A DNA stretch of 64,000 nucleotides. Origin: Sulfurovum sp. (GTDB lineage: Bacteria; Campylobacterota; Campylobacteria; Campylobacterales; Sulfurovaceae). Positions 37,886-46,382 of the stretch are shown in pieces (position 1 is the stretch's first letter; every line of letters starts with the position of its first letter). The notes under the pieces were generated by a model, which worked only from the letters and a program-made list of their open reading frames with translations, was not told the origin of the DNA and made no database searches. Both the position numbers and the translations under genes were made by a program. The stretch lies in NCBI GenBank assembly GCA_027049035.1, contig JALTVI010000066.1:62001-126000 (forward strand), given 5' to 3'.

Positions 37886-39340
37886 TTACTTGACCTCTTC
37901 AACATCGGGCATAACCCACGTTCTGTCGATCACCTCTTTTTTGGCACCGTAGAAACGGATTGTCGGTGCGACACGCTTCCCTGCCGTAGGTATCCAGTTG
38001 TTCTCCAGCCCTTTTGGCGGTCTGGGACCGAAATAGAGCGTCACCCCGCCGTCGGGATCTTTCCTGAGTTTCTCCATCTGGTAGGAAGAGATACCGTGTT
38101 TGTTCTCCTTGTTGTAGATGAACGCCCAGGTGTCCGCATCGTAAAGGATGAGCGACCAGAACTGCTTGACCGGCATATCTTTGGGGATCTTCAGCTTGTA
38201 CATCTTCTTGCCGTCAATGGGCTTGCCCTCCCTGTCCAGCAATGTGTAGATGTAGATGTTTGCCGGAGGGTTGTAGTAGGACCTCGGATAGTAGGTGGCA
38301 AAGAAGTAACGGTTGGCACGCATCTGTACATCGAGCCTCTCCTTGAGGTCGTATGAGAAGTTTCTGTTCTCATCGGGGGTGAGTACATCCTGCCACTGGC
38401 GGTTGGGCCAGTACTTCATCTTTTCGCTCGGATGTGTCATCATATACTGCATATAGTAGTAGAAGTCCGCTGCCGCCTGCCGCATCGCTTTTTGGGTCGT
38501 TACGTCTGGCTTGAACGGCTTGCCCTTTTCGATACCAAGGTAGGAGAGGTACCCCATCATGATCTTGTCCTGAGGTTTTACATCTTCATAGGTGAAGATC
38601 TCGTAAATGTCTTTGAAGAACTCCTCATCGTACCTCGGCAGTGAAGGGAAACGCATATCGGAGGGGTCGATGAACCTTGTCGGTTTGGGATCGTCAAGGT
38701 AGTACATTTTGATCTTTTTGCTGTAGGCATAGGCATCTGCCATCGTCGCTTTGGGTGTCTTGATGGAACGGAACGCAAAATAGACACGGTAGCTTGGTGA
38801 CTTCAGTACGAAGTAGCCTTTGGGAATCTCCCCTTTATAATTTGGCGGCAGCAGAAGGTACTTGCCGCCCTTGCCTTTGTCGACCCCAATAGGCCCAACA
38901 TCGGCAATTGCCCACTGCCAGTGGTCGACGATCTGTCCGTAAAGCTGTGCTTTGTCCGACTTTGCCGGTACTTCAAGCACTACCGGTCCCTTTTTAAGGT
39001 CGGTCATTGCAAGGATATAGGGCGTATTGTCATTGGCAGTCAGCAGCTCCGCTTTGGCATCGGCAGGTTTGGACCAGGCAAGAATGGTATTGTCTTCTCC
39101 CCCAACCGCATCGGTCGCCTTTCTGAAGCCGTAAATACCCACTGCAGGCATCGCCCATATTGCTGCTTCAAAGGCATACATATATTTAGTCCGGTAATTG
39201 TAGTCCTTGATTGAGGGGTTCATTCCAGCGGGTGGTTTGCCTCCAATCGGTTCAGTAATGGTCTGTGTCCCTGCAGATGCCACACTGCACATCAAAAGTA
39301 CCGCCACGGTACTGCTGAAGAGTTGCTTTCCTATATTCAT
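37886..39340 (-). CDS. Exported DUF1254/DUF1214 protein (484 aa)
   Basis: Signal peptide 1-24 (CSVASAG), then a DUF1254 (PF06863) N-terminal domain with NTPYILAMTDLKKGPVVLEV, and a DUF1214 (PF06742) C-terminal domain with PVKQFWSLILYDADTWAF and LYFGPRPPKGLENNWI. ATG 39340 is preferred (GAGGAGAAG upstream); the open frame continues to 39412 and would overlap the lipoprotein gene. No enzyme motif is evident, and the domain pair has no settled function. It is one of four paralogues in the window and shares the order Sec signal, DUF1254, DUF1214 with them. Confidence 0.85.
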   Translation of the reverse strand: MNIGKQLFSSTVAVLLMCSVASAGTQTITEPIGGKPPAGMNPSIKDYNYRTKYMYAFEAAIWAMPAVGIYGFRKATDAVGGEDNTILAWSKPADAKAELLTANDNTPYILAMTDLKKGPVVLEVPAKSDKAQLYGQIVDHWQWAIADVGPIGVDKGKGGKYLLLPPNYKGEIPKGYFVLKSPSYRVYFAFRSIKTPKATMADAYAYSKKIKMYYLDDPKPTRFIDPSDMRFPSLPRYDEEFFKDIYEIFTYEDVKPQDKIMMGYLSYLGIEKGKPFKPDVTTQKAMRQAAADFYYYMQYMMTHPSEKMKYWPNRQWQDVLTPDENRNFSYDLKERLDVQMRANRYFFATYYPRSYYNPPANIYIYTLLDREGKPIDGKKMYKLKIPKDMPVKQFWSLILYDADTWAFIYNKENKHGISSYQMEKLRKDPDGGVTLYFGPRPPKGLENNWIPTAGKRVAPTIRFYGAKKEVIDRTWVMPDVEEVK

Positions 39341-39371
39341 ATTCTTCTCCTCTAAGACAATTTTGTCCTGT

Positions 39372-39737
39372 TTATTCGCATTTGTCCAGTGCCTCTTCGA
39401 TATCTTTTGCATTCAAGATACAGTCGGTCGCCGCCAGATTCTCATCGATGATACCAAGCACCCTTGCCCGCTCCGCTTCATTCCACCGGATGAAGTCGTC
39501 TATGTCTATCTGCGGGTCCATCTGTCGTACTTTGGCATTGCACAGGTTCGCTTCCTGCACAGTTTTTGCACTGCCAAGACACTCTCTTCCAAACTCCAGT
39601 GTCTTTTTATCCTGCATCGCATCTTTCTGTACGGCAGGCAGATACTCTGTATTGAGATGGTTGATGACCAGTCCCCCGCTCGATCCGCATCCGGTCAGAG
39701 AAAAGAGCACTGCTGCTAGCGCTGCATTTCTTTTCAT
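39372..39737 (-). CDS. Small lipoprotein
   Basis: 121 aa. Lipobox LTGC with Cys17, followed by GSSGG, which favours outer-membrane sorting. The mature part is acidic with about five further Cys (RECLG, NLCNA, DCILN, DKCE), likely disulfide-bonded pairs. It sits between two DUF1254 genes, 10 bp after one and 31 bp before the next, so it belongs to the operon. No family recognised. Confidence 0.75.
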   Translation of the reverse strand: MKRNAALAAVLFSLTGCGSSGGLVINHLNTEYLPAVQKDAMQDKKTLEFGRECLGSAKTVQEANLCNAKVRQMDPQIDIDDFIRWNEAERARVLGIIDENLAATDCILNAKDIEEALDKCE

Positions 39738-39747
39738 GTACGTTCCC

Positions 39748-41325
39748 TTACTTCACCAGCTCTATATCACCCGGCTTCCAAGTCTGGTCGAACCACGGCT
39801 GCAGCGGACCGTAGAGGCGCAGTACCGTGAACCACGACTTGCCGGGAACCGTCTCGACCCAGTTGGCCTCTTTACCCTTGGGCGGTTTCGGGCCGAAATA
39901 GAGATCGATGGAGCCGTCTTTGTTGTAGACCAGCTTCTCCTTGTCACGGTTGGAGTTGATGCTTGGGAAAGGCTGTGAAGTCTGGAGCTGGGAACGGGTC
40001 ATCGTATCGTACAGTACCACCGACCAGAACTGCTTGGCAGGCACATTGGCGGGAAGATGCAGCGTGTAGGTCTTCTCACCGTAGAGAATGTCACCGTTCT
40101 TGTCGGTGAATGCCATACCGTAGTTGGAACCTACCCCTGGAATTTCAATGGCCATCGCCGGTGTGTTGACCGTACCAATGTAGAAAAAGGCCGTACGCAC
40201 ATCGAGATCCCGCCCTCTTCTGCCGTCACCGCCAAGCCAGCGGTTGTCTTTGCCGACAAAAGCGAGGTACCACTCTCTGTCGGGGAATATCTTCGCTCTT
40301 GGGTCAGTCGGACGGAATGCCAGCGTACGCGAAGCGGCATTACCGATGGCAAGTGCCTGCTTGAGAAGATCCCTGTGATGTGCATCGGGTTTAAATGTAT
40401 CACCTTTGGCGATACCGATGGCTGCCGCCTGTCCGCGAAGTTCGGGGTCGATGAATCCCAACGGCTCCTTTTGGATCACAGCATCAAGATAGGTGTAGAA
40501 ACGCATGTCTGTAGGCAAAATAGTGTTGAAAAACCTGTTCGACCCGTTGATATATGCCATCTTTGGCGGATTGGTGGCTTTGGCCAGCGGATAGATCTTC
40601 AGTCCCGTACGCCACATTTTCGATGCCGCGTCAGGCTTTCCGTCGACCAGAAAACCGCGCAGAATCAGCCAGTTGGTGTAGCTTGGCGACTGTGCGATCC
40701 ATACTTTCCGCATAGAGTTGCCCACTTTTACCTCTGCAGGTACAGGATTCTTGCCGCCATTTACCGTCGGCTTGAGTTCACCTTTGTAGTCTGGAGGCAG
40801 GATGATGTAGGTACCCCCTTTGCCTCTGTCCGGCCCCGGTGCCCCCATATCGACAACGAAGCGCTGAAACGCATCGTCAAGTGTACCCGGTCCAGCTCCT
40901 TTGGGAATCTCGATGACGGTCGGACCGTCCTTTTCAAGATCGAGCATCGCCAGAGCGTAGACCGTATCGGTATTGCCGGTCAAAAAGAGCGGACGCGAAT
41001 CCATTAGGTCGTCGAAAACAATGACCTTGTTAGCGCTATCTGCCCCGATGCTTGCCTGGCCTCGCTTGAGCGCCTCGATGGAGACAGCCGACTGGAAGTT
41101 GAGGAACACATCGGTCGCACGCAGCAGGTAGAGGTGGTCGTACGCCTTTTTTGCCGTCTCTTTTGTCGGCATACCATCGTAGAAGGTGTAGGTACCGAGC
41201 GGCCCTTTAAGTTCGTTGGGAATCACAATGCTTTCGGGTGTCGGCTCGTAGACCCTTTTTTCGTTCGCTCCTGCAGTAACAACAAGTGTCGCCGCTGCAA
41301 GCGAGAGTGTCAAAAGTTTCTTCAT
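39748..41325 (-). CDS. Exported DUF1254/DUF1214 protein (525 aa)
   Basis: Signal peptide 1-20 (TLVVTAGA). DUF1254 has SRPLFLTGNTDTVYALAMLD and KDGPTVIEIPKG; DUF1214 has ANVPAKQFWSVVLYDTMTRS and DLYFGPKPPKGKEANWVET. ATG 41325 is chosen because AAGGAG lies 7 nt upstream; an earlier in-frame start would overlap the preceding gene. A longer insert (about 190-330) between the domains separates it from the 353-aa paralogue. Second gene of the five-gene operon. Confidence 0.85.
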   Translation of the reverse strand: MKKLLTLSLAAATLVVTAGANEKRVYEPTPESIVIPNELKGPLGTYTFYDGMPTKETAKKAYDHLYLLRATDVFLNFQSAVSIEALKRGQASIGADSANKVIVFDDLMDSRPLFLTGNTDTVYALAMLDLEKDGPTVIEIPKGAGPGTLDDAFQRFVVDMGAPGPDRGKGGTYIILPPDYKGELKPTVNGGKNPVPAEVKVGNSMRKVWIAQSPSYTNWLILRGFLVDGKPDAASKMWRTGLKIYPLAKATNPPKMAYINGSNRFFNTILPTDMRFYTYLDAVIQKEPLGFIDPELRGQAAAIGIAKGDTFKPDAHHRDLLKQALAIGNAASRTLAFRPTDPRAKIFPDREWYLAFVGKDNRWLGGDGRRGRDLDVRTAFFYIGTVNTPAMAIEIPGVGSNYGMAFTDKNGDILYGEKTYTLHLPANVPAKQFWSVVLYDTMTRSQLQTSQPFPSINSNRDKEKLVYNKDGSIDLYFGPKPPKGKEANWVETVPGKSWFTVLRLYGPLQPWFDQTWKPGDIELVK

Positions 41326-41336
41326 AATCATGCTCC

Positions 41337-42398
41337 TTATTTCGCTTCCACAGCAGTCGGGAACTTCCATTTGCCTTCGAGTATCTCCTTGTGCGGTCTG
41401 TAGAGTCTTACGATATACTGCCATCCCGGCACGATGGGGATGTAGTTCTCGGCTTTCGGATCGCCGCCGAAGCGGATGGTGGTCGTACCGTCTGCATTTT
41501 TCTTCGCCGTGACACTGTTTAGCGAATAGCGGTTGAGGTCATTTTTGACCATGAAGCGGTCCTTGTTATAGACAGTGACTGACCAGAAACCGTCTACAGG
41601 CACATCTTTGGGTACGGTCAGGACATAGGGCGTTTTGCCGTCGTTCTTTTTCGGCGTGACCGGCACATAGGTCGCATCGACTGCCTGCAGGCCACCCCAG
41701 CCCACAGCGACCCCCATCGCATTCTCAAGGTAGGAGCGGTCACACTTGACACCGAAGTATTTGGAGGAGTCTGTAGTCGTACTTCCTATGGTGTTGTATG
41801 CCTTTCGCAGCGTCAGCATCTCCTCTTTGTTCCATTCGGGCAAACCGCTCAAGTCACCTTTCTCTTTTTGGATGACCTTCACGGCATCCTGCAGGGCATG
41901 GGCCTTTTTCATATCCTCTTCGTCATTGGGGTCTGCGAAAGTTCGGATAGCGAACATCACATAGCGTGTACCGATCTCTTTTTCAGTGAAGGTCCACTTG
42001 CCGGGTGCATAGTATGCAGGGTAGATATCGTGATCTTCACTCACCAGCATCAGTGACATATAGCGCCCGTTTGTCTCAGGCATCTCGATAGTCAACGGTG
42101 ACTTGGAGAGGTCAAATATGCCAAAAGAGTAGATCGTATCCCGGTTACCGCTGTGTGTGACCTGCTTGTCGATATTGTAGGGCTTTCGGCTGTGGGTAAA
42201 CTTGCCGAAAGCATCGTATACCTTTGCATAATCCTTGAACTGTACATCCGTCTCTGCACGTACATAGTTGAAGGCATCGACAGTCGGTGCCTGGTGGTCC
42301 CACGCCGGAGCGTAGTACGCCTTTGGGCACGACTGGGCTGCCATTGCCCCTGTAGTTAAAAGTATCGCTGCTGTGAGCGCTGCTGTATATCTTTTCAT
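41337..42398 (-). CDS. Exported DUF1254/DUF1214 protein (353 aa)
   Basis: Shortest paralogue. Signal peptide 1-20 (LTTGAMAA). It keeps SGNRDTIYSFGIFDL, SPLTIEMPETNGRYMSLML and DVPVDGFWSVTVYNKDRF, plus the C-terminal RFGGDPKAENYIPI, so both domains are present in compact form. Three Cys. It is first in the operon and lies 63 bp downstream of a 16-bp motif shared with two other promoters, so it is probably the regulated entry gene. Confidence 0.85.
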   Translation of the reverse strand: MKRYTAALTAAILLTTGAMAAQSCPKAYYAPAWDHQAPTVDAFNYVRAETDVQFKDYAKVYDAFGKFTHSRKPYNIDKQVTHSGNRDTIYSFGIFDLSKSPLTIEMPETNGRYMSLMLVSEDHDIYPAYYAPGKWTFTEKEIGTRYVMFAIRTFADPNDEEDMKKAHALQDAVKVIQKEKGDLSGLPEWNKEEMLTLRKAYNTIGSTTTDSSKYFGVKCDRSYLENAMGVAVGWGGLQAVDATYVPVTPKKNDGKTPYVLTVPKDVPVDGFWSVTVYNKDRFMVKNDLNRYSLNSVTAKKNADGTTTIRFGGDPKAENYIPIVPGWQYIVRLYRPHKEILEGKWKFPTAVEAK

Positions 42399-42434
42399 TT
42401 CATACTCCTTGCGTCTGTAAAATCTATATGTTAC

Positions 42435-42477
42435 ATAGTATCATAACAACCGGGCAATCCTTATCGGAAAAACGCAA
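42435..42477 (-). promoter_or_regulatory. Regulatory motif and promoter of the five-gene DUF1254 operon
   Basis: Motif TTGCGTTTTTCCGATA on minus (42477-42462), then 21 bp, then TACTAT (42440-42435) as the -10. TATGAT at 42445-42440 is an alternative -10. No good -35 is seen, as expected for an activator-dependent promoter in which the protein contacts the -35 region. The same 16-mer is upstream of the OMP gene at 48.6 kb. Confidence 0.65.
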
Positions 42478-42500
42478 AATCATAAAAAAGAGGGCTGGAT

Positions 42501-42543
42501 TTGCGCTTTTCCGCTAACACAATCTCTTTTGGTATGGTATAAT
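42501..42543 (+). promoter_or_regulatory. Regulatory motif and promoter of the lipid-kinase operon
   Basis: Motif TTGCGCTTTTCCGCTA (42501-42516), 14 of 16 identical to the DUF1254 operon motif but on the plus strand, then 21 bp, then a perfect TATAAT (42538-42543). The start codon of the first gene is 28 bp further on. The geometry is the same as at the two minus-strand promoters. Confidence 0.65.
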
Positions 42544-42571
42544 GATTTCAAATAGACTTCAGGAGAACACT

Positions 42572-42880
42572 ATGGATACCAACAAACTCGACACAATGCT
42601 AAACGACCTCAAGCAGCTCAAAGACGAACTGACCCTCAAGGCCAACCTCGGTGTTGCCGAAGCACAGGATGAGCTTAAAAAACTCGAACCGCTCTACGAA
42701 GAGCTCAAGGCAAAGACCGAAAAGGTCGTAGATGTCGCAGGCGATACCGCCTCAGAACTCAAAGCCGCAGCCGAGCTTGGCATCGATGCGGAGTCGAGTG
42801 AAGATGTCGAAACGGCGCTCGAACTTGCCGGAGAGCAGCTCAAGAACGCTTACGGAAAGATCAAGAGCATACTCTCCTAA
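42572..42880 (+). CDS. Small helical protein
   Basis: 102 aa, very acidic and nearly all helix (DLKQLKDELTLKANLG, LKKLEPLYEELKAKTEKV), with no signal and no Cys. ATG 42572 follows CAGGAG with 6 nt spacing; an in-frame ATG at 42542 would lie inside the promoter. First gene of a five-gene plus-strand operon, 6 bp before the AI-2E-type permease. Family not recognised. Confidence 0.75.
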   Translation: MDTNKLDTMLNDLKQLKDELTLKANLGVAEAQDELKKLEPLYEELKAKTEKVVDVAGDTASELKAAAELGIDAESSEDVETALELAGEQLKNAYGKIKSILS

Positions 42881-42886
42881 CCGGCA

Positions 42887-43954
42887 ATGCAAAAACCGAC
42901 AGAAAAAGAGGCTATCTGGCCCGTAACGCAGCTCTTTGTGCTCAGTGCCAGCATCCTCATCACCGTTTTTCTGCTCAAAGCGGCCTCGGACTTCATTGTC
43001 CCCTTTCTCATCGCCGTGGCCATTGCCGTCATTCTGGCACCTCTGTTTACCTGGCTTGAGTCAAAACGCATTCCCAAGGGGGTGTCGCTGCTTGCCGTCA
43101 TTGTCATCAGCCTCATTCCCGTCGTACTTGTAGGAGGCTATGTTGCCGAAGAGGCCGCTGCCTTTTCGGCGAATTACCAGAACATCAAAGCCTCTTTTAC
43201 CCAGAGCCTACAGCACTTCTTTGCAGGGCTTTCACACTATGGTATCACTGTCGATGAGGCGAAAGTCGATATGATGCTGCAAAAAAGCAACCTCTCGGGC
43301 GTTTTGAAAAAGCTTGTCACACAGGCCAACGAACAGTTCTCCAACCTCTTTCTCATCTTCTTTATGGTTGCATTTATGCTGATGGAATCGACCTTTTTTT
43401 ACAATAAAATTGAGAAAATTACACAAACCTACCGTATTGACGGAGCGGTGCTTCAGGAGCTGCTTGAGAAGGTCAAGTCCTACTTCAGCATCAAGGTCAA
43501 GACCAGTCTACTTACGGGCGTGTGGGTTTTTGCCATCCTCTGGTTCTACGACATTCCTTACTACTACCTCTGGGCGGTACTGGCTTTTGCGCTTAATTTC
43601 ATCCCCGTTATCGGCTCCATCCTCGCCGCCATTCCCGCCGTGGCATTCGCCCTCATCTCGCACGGCATCGGCACCGCACTCTGGGTGGGTCTGTGGTATA
43701 TCGTCGTCAATATGGTCGTAGGCAACATCCTCGAACCCAAGATCATGGGCAGGGGGCTTGGGCTCTCGGCACTGGTGATTTTTCTGTCGATGACCTTCTG
43801 GGGCTGGGTCTTTGGGCCAGCGGGGATGATCCTCTCCGTACCGCTGACAATGATGATGCAGTACCTTTTCGACCATTATGAACAGACACGCTGGATCGCC
43901 CTGCTGCTGAGCGACTATAAAACCAACACCACACAAGGAGGCGCAGATGCCTAG
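42887..43954 (+). CDS. AI-2E family transporter (PerM/TqsA type)
   Basis: 355 aa with about eight transmembrane helices. The C-terminal signature FIPVIGSILAAIPAVAFAL followed by NILEPKIMGRGLGLSALVIFLSM is characteristic of the family. Members have been linked to AI-2 efflux or to Na+/H+ antiport, so the substrate is not assignable. Second gene of the operon; its end overlaps the next gene by 8 bp. Confidence 0.9.
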   Translation: MQKPTEKEAIWPVTQLFVLSASILITVFLLKAASDFIVPFLIAVAIAVILAPLFTWLESKRIPKGVSLLAVIVISLIPVVLVGGYVAEEAAAFSANYQNIKASFTQSLQHFFAGLSHYGITVDEAKVDMMLQKSNLSGVLKKLVTQANEQFSNLFLIFFMVAFMLMESTFFYNKIEKITQTYRIDGAVLQELLEKVKSYFSIKVKTSLLTGVWVFAILWFYDIPYYYLWAVLAFALNFIPVIGSILAAIPAVAFALISHGIGTALWVGLWYIVVNMVVGNILEPKIMGRGLGLSALVIFLSMTFWGWVFGPAGMILSVPLTMMMQYLFDHYEQTRWIALLLSDYKTNTTQGGADA

Positions 43955-44270
43955 AACGACGATGAAACAGGAACTCGAAGAACTCAAAAAGGAACTCGAA
44001 GCGCTTAAAAAAGAGGAGGCCGAACGCAAGCACAGAGAGGAAGAGGCCGCGCGTAAAGCGCAGGAGGCAAAAGAAGCCGAAGCCAAAGAGGCTGAAGCGA
44101 AGGCAAAAGAGATCATGGAGAGCATCGAATCAGGCAAGAGTGATGCCAAAGAGGTGCTCAACGAACTGCTTGAAACCCTTAAAAAAGACTACGACAACCT
44201 CTCGCCCACCTCTGCCATTGTCCTCTTCGCACTCGGCGCCGCTTTCGGCCACGCACTCTCATCGAAATAA
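43947..44270 (+). CDS. Coiled-coil protein with C-terminal membrane anchor
   Basis: 107 aa. An extreme Lys/Glu/Ala coiled coil (about 5-60) is followed by a helix (DAKEVLNELLETLKKDY) and a C-terminal transmembrane segment (SAIVLFALGAAFGHAL). Tail-anchored layout. It overlaps the permease gene by 8 bp and is 10 bp before the next gene. No family recognised. Confidence 0.75.
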   Translation: MPRTTMKQELEELKKELEALKKEEAERKHREEEAARKAQEAKEAEAKEAEAKAKEIMESIESGKSDAKEVLNELLETLKKDYDNLSPTSAIVLFALGAAFGHALSSK

Positions 44271-44280
44271 AGGAGAATCT

Positions 44281-44763
44281 ATGAGCAAGGATCTCAACAC
44301 CAAACTCAAACTGCTCGTCAAGAGCGAAAAGGCGCTGCTGGGACTGCAGATGCGCACCAAAAGCCGCCAGACATTCTGGGTAGCCCTTGCACTGCTGGCT
44401 GTACTTGTCACGCTTATTTTACTCAACGTCACGGTCTATCTCTACCTTGTACAGACCCGTACGCCTCTTGCCGCTGTAAGTATTCTGACAGGCATCAACC
44501 TTGCCGTCGCCGCACTCTTTTTCTTCATCTCGACCCGACAGGAGAATATTGCCGAAGCCAAGGCCATCGAAGAGATACGCGACTTTGCCTGGGAGCAGGT
44601 CTCCTCAGACATCGACGAAATGAAACAGGGTGTCGGCGACTTCAAAGAGAGTGTCGTCAAGGTCAAAAAGAGTGTCGATTCTCTGACTTCAGGCACCGTT
44701 TTTGGACTGAACAAGGTGATGCCGGTCATCACGACACTGGTAGAACTGAACAAGAAGCGGTAA
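44281..44763 (+). CDS. Two-helix membrane protein of unknown function
   Basis: 160 aa from ATG 44281 (AAAGGAGAATCT upstream); the frame stays open upstream but that part overlaps the previous gene in another frame. Two adjacent transmembrane helices (about 32-57 and 65-83) are followed by an acidic amphipathic helix (ISSDIDEM-like) and a basic end. Fourth gene of the lipid-kinase operon, 2 bp before the kinase. Confidence 0.75.
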   Translation: MSKDLNTKLKLLVKSEKALLGLQMRTKSRQTFWVALALLAVLVTLILLNVTVYLYLVQTRTPLAAVSILTGINLAVAALFFFISTRQENIAEAKAIEEIRDFAWEQVSSDIDEMKQGVGDFKESVVKVKKSVDSLTSGTVFGLNKVMPVITTLVELNKKR

Positions 44764-44765
44764 AG

Positions 44766-45671
44766 ATGCTCTATCTCGTCCTTAACGGCAAAAAAGCGAC
44801 ACTCCCGGGAGTCCGTGATGCCATCTTGGCATTCCGAAAAAGCAGTAATGAGCGTCTGGAGGTACGTGTCACATTCGAATATGGCGATGTGGCACGCTTT
44901 TTAGGTGAGGCGGTCAGTCTTGAAGCACGACGCTTCATCATCGGCGGCGGTGACGGCTCGGTCAACGAATCGGTCGATGCACTCGCTGCGATGCCGGCAC
45001 AGTTGCGGCCCGAACTGGCAATCATGCCCCTTGGTACCGCCAACGACTTCGCAACCGCCTGCACCATCCCAAATGAGCCGCTTGAAGCACTCCGTTTTGC
45101 CGCATCGGGCGAGGTACACCCCATCGACATTGCCAAAGCCAACGAACGCCACTTCATCAATACCGCAACCGCAGGATTTGGCGCGAAGGTTACCGCCGAG
45201 ACACCGGTAGAGCTCAAAAACTTTCTTGGCGGCGGCGCCTACACGCTAACGGGGGTGCTCAAAGCCCTCGATTTTGTTCCCTACCAAAGCAAAATCACCA
45301 CACCCGAGCACGCACTGCACCTTGAAAAGGTGCTTGCCGGCGCCATCTGCAACGGTAAGCAGGCAGGCGGCGGACAGATGCTCGCACCTCTTGCCAAAAT
45401 AGACGACGGGCTGCTTGATGTTGTCGCCATCAGAGAGTTTACGCTGATGGATATCCCGCAGATTCTAAGGGAGATCCAAAACCCTACGCTGGAAGGCACC
45501 TTCGTCAAGTACCTGCAGGTACCCTGGATAGAGACCGCTTCCGCCGAAGAGATCCCCGTCAACCTCGACGGAGAACCCTACCATGCCAAAACGATCCGTT
45601 ACGAAATCATCCCCAATGCCATTCGTCTGGTCATTCCTTCCAATGCACCGGTATTGTCGCGTCACACTTAG
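44766..45671 (+). CDS. Diacylglycerol-kinase-like lipid kinase (YegS/DgkB family)
   Basis: 301 aa. The nucleotide-binding motif GGGDGSVNE (about 59-67) and PLGTANDFATA (about 94-104) define the DAGK catalytic domain. GGGQMLAPLAKIDDGLLDV is a conserved C-terminal segment. It phosphorylates a lipid such as diacylglycerol or phosphatidylglycerol at the inner membrane; which one is not visible. It ends the operon that shares its regulatory motif with the DUF1254 genes, which hints at a membrane-lipid theme. Confidence 0.9.
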   Translation: MLYLVLNGKKATLPGVRDAILAFRKSSNERLEVRVTFEYGDVARFLGEAVSLEARRFIIGGGDGSVNESVDALAAMPAQLRPELAIMPLGTANDFATACTIPNEPLEALRFAASGEVHPIDIAKANERHFINTATAGFGAKVTAETPVELKNFLGGGAYTLTGVLKALDFVPYQSKITTPEHALHLEKVLAGAICNGKQAGGGQMLAPLAKIDDGLLDVVAIREFTLMDIPQILREIQNPTLEGTFVKYLQVPWIETASAEEIPVNLDGEPYHAKTIRYEIIPNAIRLVIPSNAPVLSRHT

Positions 45672-45681
45672 GGGGCTCAAA

Positions 45682-45716
45682 AATTAGAAATTAGAAATTA
45701 GAAATTAGAAATTGGA
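45682..45716. repeat. Heptamer tandem repeat (AATTAGA)
   Basis: Four copies of AATTAGA and one altered copy, followed by GGTTA. A related ATTGGAGGTTAGAAATTAG occurs at 46311-46329, so similar sequences bracket the nested-hairpin repeats and the nuclease remnant. A reversed relative lies at 20440-20465. Confidence 0.65.
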
Positions 45717-45801
45717 GGTTACACCAATATATAGTGTTCCGTTCTTTTTGTTACTAAGGATATAAACTGCAGGTTGCATTTTTTCTCCTATAATTCCATC
45801 T

Positions 45802-46084
45802 CGTCATCCCGCACTCGATGCGGGATCTTGACGTTTGGATGGAATGCGTCGCCTTTGCTTGAGGTCAAGATTCCTGCTTTTGCAGGAATGACGGTAACCC
45901 CCCTCGTCATCCCGCACTCGATGCGGGATCTTGACGTTTGGATAGAACGCGTCGCCTTTGCTTGAGGTCAAGATTCCTGCTTTCGCAGGAATGACGGTAA
46001 CCCCCTCGTCATCCCGCACTCGATGCGGGATCTTGACGCTAATTTGCTGATTGACGCAAAGATTCCTGCTATCACGGGAGTGGC
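45802..46084. repeat. Three tandem nested-hairpin repeats, period about 103 bp
   Basis: Each full unit (45802-45893 and 45905-45996, both 92 bp) starts CGTCAT and ends ATGACG, which are complementary. Inside are hairpin ATCCCGCA/TGCGGGAT, then TCTTGAC, a linker, the complementary GTCAAGA, and hairpin ATTCCTGC/GCAGGAAT. The full unit can fold as a cruciform with two arms. The third unit (46007-46084) keeps the first hairpin but is degenerate after it. This is a REP/MITE-like intergenic element; the short frames across it are not genes. Confidence 0.85.
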
Positions 46085-46094
46085 ATAAACACTG

Positions 46095-46310
46095 CTACAA
46101 AATACTTTCATACAAATCAATCCACTCCGGATTTTTCTCTTCAATCAATGCAACTTTCCACTCCCTTTTCCATTTTTTCAACCGTTTTTCACGCTTAATG
46201 GCTTCTTCCATTGTGTGATGAAGTTCGAAGTATACAAGTTTCTTCAAGTGATACTTTGAAGTAAAACTCTCTACAAAACTGTTTTTGTGTTCATAGATAC
46301 GTTTTGGAAG
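46095..46310 (-). pseudogene. C-terminal remnant of a GIY-YIG endonuclease
   Basis: In one frame the minus strand reads RIYEHKNSFVESFTSKYHLK, then LVYFELHHTMEEAIKREKRLK and KWKREWKVALIEEKNPEWIDLYE, ending at TAG 46095. This is the second half of the small UPF0213/GIY-YIG nuclease family. The catalytic N-terminus with GIY-YIG is missing; the match stops at about 46310, where an AATTAGA-type repeat begins. There is no start codon in place, so it is a fragment. Confidence 0.8.
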
Positions 46311-46382
46311 ATTGGAGGTTAGAAATTAGGGGTTGAGGGGTTGGGAGGCTGCCGGAGGGCCGGCAGTGTGGCCGAAGAGGAT

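Noticed and set aside
42455-42480. Sigma-28 promoter (CCGATAA resembles the FliA -10)
   Set aside because: No TAAA -35 element lies 15 bp upstream, and the same motif precedes separate -10 boxes at 21 bp in three places, which favours a protein-binding site.
45774-46019. Short open frames across the nested-hairpin units on both strands
   Set aside because: They translate the non-coding repeats and contain only repeat-derived peptides.
45802-46084. CRISPR array
   Set aside because: Three units of about 92 bp with 9-12 bp between them and strong internal hairpins do not fit 24-40-bp repeats with unique spacers, and no cas genes are near.
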